NCBI RefSeq assembly: GCF_000241345.1
Contig: NZ_BAED01000056.1
Coordinates: 1-64,000, forward strand
From: Gordonia amarae NBRC 15530
Lineage (GTDB): Bacteria > Actinomycetota > Actinomycetes > Mycobacteriales > Mycobacteriaceae
Reading direction: 5' to 3'
Length of the DNA: 64,000 nt
The notes under the pieces were generated by a model. It was not told the DNA's origin, made no database searches, and saw only the letters and a list, made by a program, of their open reading frames with translations. The translations under genes were made by a program, and so were the position numbers. The stretch's first letter is position 1. Every line of letters starts with the position of its first letter. Shown here in pieces: positions 1-9,145 of this stretch.

Positions 1-2
1 TG

Positions 3-101
3 TCCCTGAATCCGGTGCTGATTGACACCGATACCGGCACTGCGACCGAGGAAGTTCTCACCTCCAGGCCTGCGGCCCGCAACGATGACGAGCACCACTG
101 A
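3..101 (+). CDS. C-terminal end of an unidentified protein (partial)
   Basis: An open frame enters from the left edge and ends at a TGA at 99-101, encoding 32 residues that finish with an acidic, His-containing tail (NDDEHH). There is no start codon in the window, so this is the 3' end of a gene lying mostly outside it. The piece is too short to assign a family. The 290 bases that follow, up to the next gene, show no convincing ORF or hairpin. Confidence 0.4.
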   Translation, partial: SLNPVLIDTDTGTATEEVLTSRPAARNDDEHH

Positions 102-394
102 CTCGGGGGGACGATCCGAGGGGCATATTCCTCTCCCAGAGTTCATCCACGCGATCAACGGCTACCAAGACCGGGTCGGGACCTACCGGAGTGCGGACGC
201 TGCCACCGGATTCAGTCGCGACATTCTGCAAGATCCTCCACCCGACCACGCTCATCGTCTGTCACATAGACGACGACGTGTTGCCCGCATCCCGCACCTC
301 TGTTTTCATAGAACAACCGGGTTCGCGCACCATTGTTGGCGGTTCATTGGTCCCACGCACTGGCCGGTTCAACCCTGCTCAGTTGGAGGAAGAC

Positions 395-925
395 ATGTTT
401 TTACACCGCCAAGACCCAATTGTCCCCGAGTGCCCCCGTGCGCGACACACAGCGCGGTGGTGGGTAGGCGCAGCCTGCATGGCAAGTGCTGTCGGGCTCG
501 TTGCGACAACCGCGCCTGCCGATGCCGTCACCCGGACCGTCCAGGTCAGGATCAGCTACCAGATCAACGACTACGAAACCATCGGGTCGGACGAAATCTG
601 TACCCCGACAACCAGAAGAGTCGAGAATCTGGACGACGAGCACTATTTCCACAGGACTTCTAGAGCAAGGTGCGGCGGGGAGATACGGGTCGAAGTCAAG
701 TACACACTTGATCAGGAGAACGGCACGGTGTTCCTCACCGCCGGCCGGGTCAACTTCTACGAAGGCGACACCGACTCCACCAACGACCTCGATGGAACGG
801 CCCGCATCAGGAAGCTCACGATCCCAGCCGGGAGAGCGGTCGATACCACCGTCAACGTGAGCAACACGGCTGAGAACGAGCCGCGTGATCGGGCTCGTGT
901 GTCTATCACCGTGGACAACCGCTAG
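395..925 (+). CDS. Secreted protein of unknown function
   Basis: The gene encodes 176 residues. The ATG at 395 is chosen because GGAGGA lies 4 nt upstream; longer in-frame starts lack a ribosome binding site. Residues about 20-45 form a Sec-type signal peptide: basic stretch RARHTAR, a hydrophobic core, then cleavage after a TAPADA-like site. The mature part is rich in beta-forming and charged residues, has one Cys pair (EIC...ARC), and I do not recognise the domain. GC is only about 52-55 percent in the middle of the gene, well below the neighbouring pheT, which suggests acquisition by transfer. It converges on pheT across a strong hairpin. Confidence 0.7.
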   Translation: MFLHRQDPIVPECPRARHTARWWVGAACMASAVGLVATTAPADAVTRTVQVRISYQINDYETIGSDEICTPTTRRVENLDDEHYFHRTSRARCGGEIRVEVKYTLDQENGTVFLTAGRVNFYEGDTDSTNDLDGTARIRKLTIPAGRAVDTTVNVSNTAENEPRDRARVSITVDNR

Positions 926-940
926 CCAGACCCCATGCGC

Positions 941-982
941 GACGGTGCTGTCTGCTCCGCACGAGGAGCGGACAGCACCGTC
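941..982. terminator. Bidirectional hairpin terminator
   Basis: An 18-bp stem (941-958 with 965-982, one T-G mismatch) closes a 6-nt loop between the convergent ends of the secreted-protein gene (925) and pheT (987). No T-tract follows, as is usual for actinobacterial terminators. Confidence 0.85.
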
Positions 983-986
983 CCGA

Positions 987-3464
987 TCAGCGCAGGCGGG
1001 CGCCGACGCGGCTGCCGGCCGCGTCGACGGCGGCGAGTTTCGCGGCGTTGGCCTCGTCCTCGGTGAGGGTGCGGTCACCGGCCCGGAAGCGGAGGGCGAA
1101 GGCGAGTGACTTGTTGCCCTCACCCACCTGATCACCGGTGAACACGTCGAACAGTTCCAGGGATTCCAGCAGGTCTCCGGCGCCGTCGCGCAGGGCGGCG
1201 GCGACGTCGGCGGACGGCACCGAGGCGTCGACCACCACGGCGAGGTCCTGCAGGACCGCCGGGAACACGGAAACCTTGGGCGAAGGCAGCACCGTGGTGA
1301 GCGGCAGCGCGTCGATGTCGATCTCGAAGGCGCACAGGCGCTTCGGCAGTCCGGCACGTTCGAGGATCGCCGGGTGTAGCTCTCCGGCGTGGCCGACGGT
1401 CTTGCCGTCGACGATGACGGCGGCACAGCGGCCCGGATGCCAGGGGGCGACGTCGGCGGCCGTCAGTTCGATCTCGACACCCGCGGCACCCGCGACCGTG
1501 CGGGCGGCCTCGAAGGCGTCGAGATAGTCGGCGACCCGGCCGGGCCCCCACGGTCCGGCCGGATCGATCAGGCCGGTCAGCACACCGGCCACATGCAGCG
1601 GCTGATGCGGCAGCGAGGCGTCGAGGGCGGCGATCTCGGCATCGTCGGGCCGTCTGGTGACGTCGAGAGCGTCGACGGCGGTGACATTGTCGCCCGCGAT
1701 GACCACCTGACCGATGGTGAACAGCGCCAGATCGCGTTGTCCGCGTGCGATATTGCGGGTGGTCATCTCCAGCAGACCCGGCAGCAGCGTGGTGTTGAGC
1801 TCGGGACGGTCACGTTCGAGCGGATTGAGCACCTTGACGGTGCGGCGGCGTTCGGCGTCGGGGGCCAGGCCCCACAGGTCGAACACCCCGGCCGGCATGA
1901 ACGGGTACGGCAGCACTTCGGTGAAACCGTCGACGGCCAGTACCCGGCCGATGCCGCGGCGCCTGCGCTGGGCGGCGGTGAGCCCGGTTCCGGCGGGTGC
2001 CTTCGGTGGGATCGCCGGGATCAGCTCCAGTCCTTCCAGCCGCAGCACCTCCTCGACCAGGTCGGCACGCTGACGCAGATCCGGCCGCCAGGACGCCGGC
2101 GTGACGCTCAGCGGGTCGGTGCCGGTCACGGCGCAACCAACCTCGGTAAGCCGCTTTGCCGTGGTGCCCGGCTCATACGAGATGCCGGCGACGCGGTCCG
2201 GTTCGTCGGCGGCGATCGTGATCGGGGTGACCGGTTCGGTGTCGACGCGCACCCCGGCCAGCGGGGAGGCGATCACACCACCGGCAATCTGCACGATCAG
2301 CTCGGCTGCGCGATCGGAGGCGGCGACGGTGATCTCGGGGTCGACGATCCGCTCGAACCGCTTAGACGCCTCCGAGGTCAGTTTGTGCCGTTTGCCGGTG
2401 CGGAACACCCGCACCTGATCGAACGTCGCCGACTCCAGCAGCACCGCGGTGGTGTCGGTGGACACCTCGGTGGTGCTGCCGCCCATCACACCGGCCAGGG
2501 CGATCGGCCCGGACTCGTCGGCGATCACCACATCCTCGGGATCGAGAGCGCGTTCGGCGCCGTCGAGGGTGGTCAGCTTCTCCCCCGGCGCCGCCGACCG
2601 GACGGTGACGGTGCCGGTGACCTTGTCGGCGTCGAAGGCGTGCAGCGGCTGACCGAGTTCGATCATCACGTAGTTGGTGATGTCGACGATCGCCGAGATC
2701 GGGCGGATCCCGGCCACGAGCAGACGTTTCTGCATCCACCACGGCGACACCGCCGCGGCGTCGACTCCGGCGATGACGCGCGCCGTGTAGCGGGTGGCCG
2801 ACGAATCGGGCTCGATCACCACCGGCCACGCGTCGCGGCTACCGTCGTCGGCGAGGGCCGGACGGTCGGCACCGGGATCGACGAACGGCACACCGAAGCT
2901 GCCGGCCAGCTCGCGGCCGAGACCGCGCACCGAGAACGCGTAGCCGCGGTCCGGGGTGACGTTGATGTCGATGGCGGTGTCGGCCAGACCCAGCACCTCG
3001 CGCGCGTCTGCACCCGGCTGAGCGGTGCCCGGGGCCAGCACGAGGATGCCCGACGCGTCGGCGCCGATACCCATCTCGGCGACCGAGCAGATCATGCCGT
3101 CGGAGACCTTGCCGTATGTCTTGCGGCTCGCGATCTCGAACGGGCCGGGCAGCACCACACCGGGCAGCGCGGCAACGATCAGGTCGCCCTCGGCGAAGTT
3201 GCGGGCGCCGCACACGATGCCTCGCGGCTGCTCCTCGCCCACGTCGACCTGGCAGAAGCGGATCGGCTTCTTGAACTCGGTCAGTTCCTCGATGGACTCG
3301 ACACGACCGACGACGAGCGGACCCGTGATCTCCGGGAACGGTTCGACGTCCTCGATCTCGAATCCGACGCGCACGAAACCGGCGTCGACCTCCTCCGCGG
3401 TGGCCGACCAGGCCGGGTCGCCCTGCCGGAGAACGTCGGTGAACCAAGACAGTGGAGCACGCAC
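987..3464 (-). CDS. pheT: Phenylalanine-tRNA ligase beta subunit
   Basis: The gene encodes 825 residues, the usual length for bacterial PheT. Together with PheS it forms the alpha2-beta2 cytosolic enzyme that charges tRNA-Phe with phenylalanine. The order is an N-terminal catalytic-like segment (MRAPLSWFTDVL), an EMAP/OB tRNA-binding domain (GIVCGARNF), the B3/B4 editing region, the B5 domain (PDLRQRADLVEEVLRLEG) and the C-terminal FDX-ACB anticodon-binding domain (FPAVLQDLAVVVD). It lies 39 nt after pheS on the same strand and is almost certainly co-transcribed with it. Confidence 0.97.
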   Translation of the reverse strand: MRAPLSWFTDVLRQGDPAWSATAEEVDAGFVRVGFEIEDVEPFPEITGPLVVGRVESIEELTEFKKPIRFCQVDVGEEQPRGIVCGARNFAEGDLIVAALPGVVLPGPFEIASRKTYGKVSDGMICSVAEMGIGADASGILVLAPGTAQPGADAREVLGLADTAIDINVTPDRGYAFSVRGLGRELAGSFGVPFVDPGADRPALADDGSRDAWPVVIEPDSSATRYTARVIAGVDAAAVSPWWMQKRLLVAGIRPISAIVDITNYVMIELGQPLHAFDADKVTGTVTVRSAAPGEKLTTLDGAERALDPEDVVIADESGPIALAGVMGGSTTEVSTDTTAVLLESATFDQVRVFRTGKRHKLTSEASKRFERIVDPEITVAASDRAAELIVQIAGGVIASPLAGVRVDTEPVTPITIAADEPDRVAGISYEPGTTAKRLTEVGCAVTGTDPLSVTPASWRPDLRQRADLVEEVLRLEGLELIPAIPPKAPAGTGLTAAQRRRRGIGRVLAVDGFTEVLPYPFMPAGVFDLWGLAPDAERRRTVKVLNPLERDRPELNTTLLPGLLEMTTRNIARGQRDLALFTIGQVVIAGDNVTAVDALDVTRRPDDAEIAALDASLPHQPLHVAGVLTGLIDPAGPWGPGRVADYLDAFEAARTVAGAAGVEIELTAADVAPWHPGRCAAVIVDGKTVGHAGELHPAILERAGLPKRLCAFEIDIDALPLTTVLPSPKVSVFPAVLQDLAVVVDASVPSADVAAALRDGAGDLLESLELFDVFTGDQVGEGNKSLAFALRFRAGDRTLTEDEANAAKLAAVDAAGSRVGARLR

Positions 3465-3503
3465 GTGAAGTCAGCTACTTTCGTCGAAAAGTGGTGGTCG
3501 TGG

Positions 3504-4685
<1,182 letters not shown>

Positions 4686-5015
4686 TCACCACGGGCCGTC
4701 CGGAGTCTCCCAGTGGTTCCAGAACATGTGCGGGATCTCGTTGTCCTTCAGGAAGTCCTCGATCTGGGAGTTGCTCCGCTCGAACCGGGCGGCGACCGCC
4801 GCGAGGAACTCGTCGTCCAGGGGCAGGCCGAGCAGATCGGCGAACTGCCGGGTCGCATCGGCATCGAGGCTGTAGCTGAATTCGTACTCGCTGGGGCTGA
4901 AGAACTGGCCGATCAGTCTGAAGCGGCCGTCCTTCAGTTCGATGCGAACGAACCTGGCGCCGGTGTCCTCCAGATAGTTCGTCTCCGGAGTGTTCTCTTT
5001 TCCCATGAATCCCAT
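4686..5015 (-). CDS. Small conserved-looking protein of unknown function
   Basis: The gene encodes 109 residues starting MGFMGKENT. The ATG at 5015 is proposed; a second ATG at 5006 sits 11 nt from AGAGG and may be the real start, while the longer frame upstream has Arg-rich shadow composition. The sequence is acidic with aromatic-rich beta-like segments (FVRIELKDGRFRLIGQFF) and ends in a Trp-rich tail (FWNHWETPDGPW). There is no signal peptide or membrane segment, so it is probably cytosolic. It lies between the rRNA methylase and pheS on the same strand. I cannot name its family. Confidence 0.7.
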   Translation of the reverse strand: MGFMGKENTPETNYLEDTGARFVRIELKDGRFRLIGQFFSPSEYEFSYSLDADATRQFADLLGLPLDDEFLAAVAARFERSNSQIEDFLKDNEIPHMFWNHWETPDGPW

Positions 5016-5053
5016 GGCCTCTTTGTACAACCGGCCTACGACATTCCGGCCGC

Positions 5054-5815
5054 CTATCGTGCCTGGATGCGGGCGCTTTCGTAGAGGCAGATGGCGGCCG
5101 CCGCAGCGATGTTGAGACTTTCGGCGTGGCCGCGGATCGGGATGGAGACCCGATGGTCGGCGGCGGCGAGCACCTCGTCGGCGAGGCCGTGCGCCTCGTT
5201 GCCGAGCAGCCATGCCGTCGGCCGGGCGAGCACGTCGGCGGCGTCGTCGAGGGACAGCTCACCGTCGGCGGCCGTCGCCAGGGCGGTGAGCCCGGCGGTG
5301 CGAATCCGGTTGAGGCCCTCGGTGATCGACCGTTCCCGCACGATCGGCAGATGAAAAATGCTGCCGGCGCTGGACCGGACGCATTTGCCGTTATGCGGGT
5401 CGACCGAATCCCCCAGCAGGACAACGGCATCGGCACCCATTGCATCGGCGCAGCGGATGATGGTGCCCGCATTGCCGGGTTCACGGGCCTCGACGGCCAC
5501 TGCCAGCAGGCGTGGTTCGGCGGCCAGGACCTCGGCCAGTTCGGCGTCGAGCAGGTCGCACACCGCGAAGACTCCGGGTGGTGTCGTCGCCTCCGACAAC
5601 TTGGCGACTGCCCGCTCGGAGAGCCACAGAACATCGACGCCGCGCTCAACCGCCGCGGCCACCACATCGTGGTGACGGTCGGCGTCGGCGGCCCGAACCA
5701 GCACGACTGCGGCACGGCCGGAGTCGAGGGCGGCGGTCACCGAGTTGGCGCCCTCCACCAGGAAGCGTCCCTCGGCACGACGGACCGACGAACGGTGCAG
5801 CTTCGCATACGACAC
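5054..5815 (-). CDS. tsnR: SpoU/TrmH-family RNA 2'-O-methyltransferase
   Basis: The product has at least 253 residues. SpoU enzymes methylate ribose 2'-OH groups in rRNA or tRNA using SAM through a knotted C-terminal domain. Seen here are an N-terminal substrate-binding part (EGRFLVEGANSV), motif 1 (AREPGNAGTIIRCADAMGA), motif 2 (LLGNEAHGL) and motif 3 (IPIRGHAESLNIAAAAAICL). It follows rplT as in M. tuberculosis Rv1643-Rv1644. The start is uncertain: GTG at 5815 is the first usual start codon, but recognisable homology (LSERSSRV) begins about 10 codons upstream, where only CTG or ATA codons could initiate, for example CTG at 5884. That upstream part also contains a perfect 14-bp inverted repeat. 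Confidence 0.88.
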   Translation of the reverse strand: MSYAKLHRSSVRRAEGRFLVEGANSVTAALDSGRAAVVLVRAADADRHHDVVAAAVERGVDVLWLSERAVAKLSEATTPPGVFAVCDLLDAELAEVLAAEPRLLAVAVEAREPGNAGTIIRCADAMGADAVVLLGDSVDPHNGKCVRSSAGSIFHLPIVRERSITEGLNRIRTAGLTALATAADGELSLDDAADVLARPTAWLLGNEAHGLADEVLAAADHRVSIPIRGHAESLNIAAAAAICLYESARIQAR

Positions 5816-5859
5816 GACCCGCGACGAACGTTCGCTGAGAACATCCGTCGCGGGTCGTG
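5813..5859 (-). terminator. Perfect 14-bp inverted repeat after rplT
   Basis: The arms 5813-5826 and 5846-5859 pair perfectly around a 19-nt loop, 30-76 nt beyond the rplT stop. It could end the infC-rpmI-rplT transcript, but it also covers the apparent first codons of the tsnR-type gene, so it may instead attenuate read-through into that gene. Confidence 0.6.
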
Positions 5860-5888
5860 AAACGTTGTCGTCTATGACAACCAGCCGA

Positions 5889-6269
5889 TCAGGCGGCCGG
5901 TGCGTTGACGTCGGCCGGCAGCGCCTTGCGGGCGACCTCGACGAGGCCGGTGAAGGCAGCGGGGTCGGTGACGGCGATGTCGGCGAGCACCTTGCGGTCA
6001 ACCTCGACACCGGCGGCCTTGAGGCCCTGGATGAAGCGGTTGTAGGTGATGTCGTTGGCGCGGGCGGCGGCGTTGATACGCGCGATCCACAGCTTGCGGA
6101 ACTCACCCTTGCGGGCACGGCGGTCCCGGTAGGCGTAGGTCAGCGAGTGGAGCTGCTGCTCCTTGGCCTTGCGGTACAGCCGCGACCGCTGACCGCGGTA
6201 GCCCTTGGAGGCCTCAAGGGTTGTCCGGCGCTTCTTCTGGGCGTTGACGGCCCTTTTCACGCGTGCCAT
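5889..6269 (-). CDS. rplT: 50S ribosomal protein L20
   Basis: The gene encodes 126 residues of a highly basic protein with the typical opening [20 protein letters not shown] and the conserved [23 protein letters not shown] and [10 protein letters not shown] segments. L20 binds 23S rRNA early in large-subunit assembly and, in bacteria studied, represses its own operon. It is the last ribosomal gene of infC-rpmI-rplT, 52 nt after rpmI. Confidence 0.98.
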   Translation of the reverse strand: MARVKRAVNAQKKRRTTLEASKGYRGQRSRLYRKAKEQQLHSLTYAYRDRRARKGEFRKLWIARINAAARANDITYNRFIQGLKAAGVEVDRKVLADIAVTDPAAFTGLVEVARKALPADVNAPAA

Positions 6270-6321
6270 GTCTTAAATCCTTCTAGTTCGTCAGAAATCT
6301 GGTCTCAAGCGGGGCCGCTGG

Positions 6322-6516
6322 TCAGCGGTTGAGCAGGCGCTTGATGCGGGGGGCGTCGTTCTCGCTGACGACGGCAACACCGTCGAGACGGCGGGTGCGG
6401 CGCGAGGACTTGTGCTCCAGGAGGTGGCGGCGGTTGGCCTTCTGGCGCACGATCTTGCCGCTGCCGGTCACCTTGAATCGCTTCGCGGTGCCCTTGTGGG
6501 TCTTGCTCTTCGGCAT
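6322..6516 (-). CDS. rpmI: 50S ribosomal protein L35
   Basis: The gene encodes 64 residues with the family signature [21 protein letters not shown] and a basic [19 protein letters not shown] core. It is a small rRNA-binding protein of the large subunit. It lies between infC and rplT; the 109-nt gap to infC holds a long hairpin that could regulate it. Confidence 0.98.
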   Translation of the reverse strand: MPKSKTHKGTAKRFKVTGSGKIVRQKANRRHLLEHKSSRRTRRLDGVAVVSENDAPRIKRLLNR

Positions 6517-6534
6517 GAATCTTCCTTCATTCGA

Positions 6535-6578
6535 GCGAACGAGAACGCGCGCCGGTCACCCGGTGCGTTCTCGTTCGC
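6535..6578 (-). promoter_or_regulatory. Long hairpin between infC and rpmI
   Basis: A perfect 14-bp stem (6535-6548 with 6565-6578) closes a 16-nt loop that itself contains GCCGGT/ACCCGGT self-complementarity. It ends 19 nt before the rpmI start. In E. coli the infC-rpmI region carries the L20-binding operator for rpmI-rplT; a similar role here is inferred only from position and structure. A processing site or partial terminator is also possible. Confidence 0.55.
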
Positions 6579-6625
6579 AGGGACTGCGGTTGACGCCGGC
6601 GATACTGCCGCCGGCGCAAATGTGG

Positions 6626-7213
<588 letters not shown>

Positions 7214-7293
7214 GGGGCCTCCTTGATCAAAACTTTCATGGTGACCACCGGGAGCTGCTCGGCAGGATCGCGGGAGCTGCACACTCAGCACAA

Positions 7294-7323
7294 GAGCCCT
7301 GGGACACAATGTCCACAGGGCTC
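7294..7323 (-). promoter_or_regulatory. Hairpin in the infC leader
   Basis: An 8-bp stem (7294-7301 with 7316-7323) continues, after a single-base bulge, as a 5-bp stem (7302-7306 with 7310-7314) with a 3-nt loop. It lies about 80-110 nt upstream of infC in the roughly 300-nt gap to the divergent gene at 7514. It could be a leader attenuator for the IF-3/L35/L20 operon. No other gene is visible in this gap. Confidence 0.45.
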
Positions 7324-7513
7324 CGTTACCGACCGGTCCACCGACATGCCTGTCGGCCCGAACTCGTGCATCGGCTGCGATGCGACGTGGCTCGGCTGGG
7401 AACCGGACCGTACAACTTCGGCGACGAATCGCCGTGTCGTGACGGTGGGAGCGGAACTCCACTTGCGACCCCGGCGAGAACCGGGGCGGTCGTACTGTGG
7501 GAGTCTAGCAGCC

Positions 7514-7921
7514 ATGACCTCAAACTCCTATTCGTCACCTGGGGATTCACCCGAAGGCGACGCTGTCGGTGCTGGAGACGAGCAGCTGCAGACCGGTGAA
7601 AGCAACGTCCGCGACCTCGCCGATATTCCGTCCATCGAGGTCATCACCAAGTCGATCGTCATGCTGATGAGCGCCGCCGCGGAGAAACTGGGCCTGGCCG
7701 AGGGGGCCGGCGACGATGCCGTCGACCTCGACGAGGCCCGCAAACTCATCACCGCGCTCGCGGGCCTGGTCGACGCGTCGAAGGCCGATCTCGGGCTGCA
7801 CGCCGCCCCGGTCCGCGACGGACTCAAGGGTCTGCAACTCGCGTTCCGCGAGAAGAGTGCCTACCCCGACGCACCCGGCGAGGGCCCCGGCGAGAAGTAC
7901 ACCGGACCGGTGCGCGCATAG
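7514..7921 (+). CDS. DUF1844-family protein
   Basis: The gene encodes 135 residues. After a disordered acidic N-terminal tail (about 1-40) comes the DUF1844 core DIPSIEVITKSIVMLMSAAA, followed by a helical segment with DLDEARKLITALAGLVDASK. Members of this family are small cytosolic proteins of unknown role that often sit beside infC in actinobacteria, as here, transcribed divergently from it. The ATG at 7514 matches the family N terminus. A Gly/Pro-rich tail ends the protein. Confidence 0.85.
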   Translation: MTSNSYSSPGDSPEGDAVGAGDEQLQTGESNVRDLADIPSIEVITKSIVMLMSAAAEKLGLAEGAGDDAVDLDEARKLITALAGLVDASKADLGLHAAPVRDGLKGLQLAFREKSAYPDAPGEGPGEKYTGPVRA

Positions 7922-7958
7922 CGCCGCGGCTACCCGTCACCCACGTACGCTGGACGGT

Positions 7959-8276
7959 GTGAGCACACCAGAATCACCCGGCGGAACCGACCCGGAGATC
8001 GTTGACGCCGAAGTCGTTGAGCAACCCCCGGCATCCCCGGGCCTGCCCGGTGTGGGCGCGGCACCGGTACTGCCCGACCCGGACTACTCCGAGGCCGGGG
8101 TGCCGTCGTTCGACTTCGTCCGCGACAAGATCGAGAAACGCATCTCCACCGCCATCGGCTCGGAGGTTCTCGCCGAATCCTCCGCCGAGGGGCAGCAGGC
8201 CGACGAGGCGCTCCGCAAACGCACCGAGGCCGCCAAGAAGAAGCTCGACGAGATCCGAAAGTCGATGGGCGGCTAG
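7959..8276 (+). CDS. Small acidic/coiled-coil protein of unknown function
   Basis: The gene encodes 105 residues from a GTG at 7959, 37 nt after the DUF1844 gene and on the same strand, so probably co-transcribed. The first half is acidic and Pro-rich and likely disordered. The second half is amphipathic helix (FDFVRDKIEKRISTAIGSEV, then QADEALRKRTEAAKKKLDEI) that could form a coiled coil. There is no signal peptide. I cannot assign a family. Confidence 0.75.
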   Translation: MSTPESPGGTDPEIVDAEVVEQPPASPGLPGVGAAPVLPDPDYSEAGVPSFDFVRDKIEKRISTAIGSEVLAESSAEGQQADEALRKRTEAAKKKLDEIRKSMGG

Positions 8277-8304
8277 CAGCCGGCTACCCACTCGGCCGTC
8301 GTCG

Positions 8305-8967
8305 CTAGGCCATCCACTCCGGGGTGAGCGGGAGTCCGCGCCGGTGGCGGTATTCGGCGATCACCTTGAGATTGCGGAGTTCGACACGGTGGGCGGCCGA
8401 CGCGATCGGCCACAGGTCGCCCACCCAAACCGAACGACCGGCGGGGGTGGTGTGCGGATACGGATTGTGGTCGTGGAACGGATGCCGCCAGCTGTTGCAC
8501 ACCACGACCGAGCCAGGCCGTCCGAGGACCATCTGCGCGTTGACCACCCGCATCAGGTACACGATCCACAGGTCACGGCCCTGGTCCCAGGCGCAGTGAT
8601 AGTCGACCGTCATGGCATGCGAGTTGGCAATGGAGCGGATGTAGGGGTGGACGTCATCGGCGATGAGGTCGTCGGCGCTCCACAGCCCCGGCTCATCGGC
8701 CGGCCGAAAACCGCGCAGGCTGATCGTCCACTCCTCCAGCGACCGGGGGTCGGCCAGCCAGTTGAAGACATCACGTGCAGGCGCGTCGATGAATTCCTGT
8801 ATCGACCAGTGGTCCCCGTAGATCTGTTTGTGCGAATGCACCGACCGCAAAGTGTTCACCAACACCGACGCCACCCGCGCCCGTGACGAGGATTCGATCC
8901 GTTCCAATCCCGGGAGCGGCGAATCGGTGTCGCCGATGTCCGACAGTGCAGCCGATAACACAGGCAT
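8305..8967 (-). CDS. SRPBCC (START-like) domain protein
   Basis: The gene encodes 220 residues from an ATG at 8967 with AGGAGG 4 nt upstream. The segment EFIDAPARDVFNWLADPRS is the usual opening strand and helix of an SRPBCC/polyketide-cyclase-like ligand-binding fold; later segments (WIVYLMRVVNAQMVLGRPG) fit its beta strands. These proteins bind hydrophobic small molecules. The actual ligand is unknown. A His-rich HPFHDHNPYPH stretch near residue 165 is unusual and might bind metal. It converges on the preceding + strand gene. Confidence 0.7.
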   Translation of the reverse strand: MPVLSAALSDIGDTDSPLPGLERIESSSRARVASVLVNTLRSVHSHKQIYGDHWSIQEFIDAPARDVFNWLADPRSLEEWTISLRGFRPADEPGLWSADDLIADDVHPYIRSIANSHAMTVDYHCAWDQGRDLWIVYLMRVVNAQMVLGRPGSVVVCNSWRHPFHDHNPYPHTTPAGRSVWVGDLWPIASAAHRVELRNLKVIAEYRHRRGLPLTPEWMA

Positions 8968-9002
8968 TGTCCTCCTTTCCCGCGATCGTCACCGAACAGC
9001 GG

Positions 9003-9031
9003 CCGAACCCGTCGTGCCCGAACCCGTCGTG
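9003..9031. repeat. Tandem 14-mer direct repeat
   Basis: Two exact copies of CCGAACCCGTCGTG (9003-9016 and 9018-9031) lie 15 bp apart in the divergent gap between the SRPBCC gene and the histidine kinase. They could be paired regulator half-sites, but no known motif is recognised. Confidence 0.5.
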
Positions 9032-9145
9032 GGCCGGTAGTTCGGCAGGGCGTACCCAGCTTGCCCCGTGTTGCTTAAATGCCGCTGAAATCGCCGTCGT
9101 GGTGCGCGTACCAGAGGCACCGTAGTATCGGCACACCAGGTCCGA

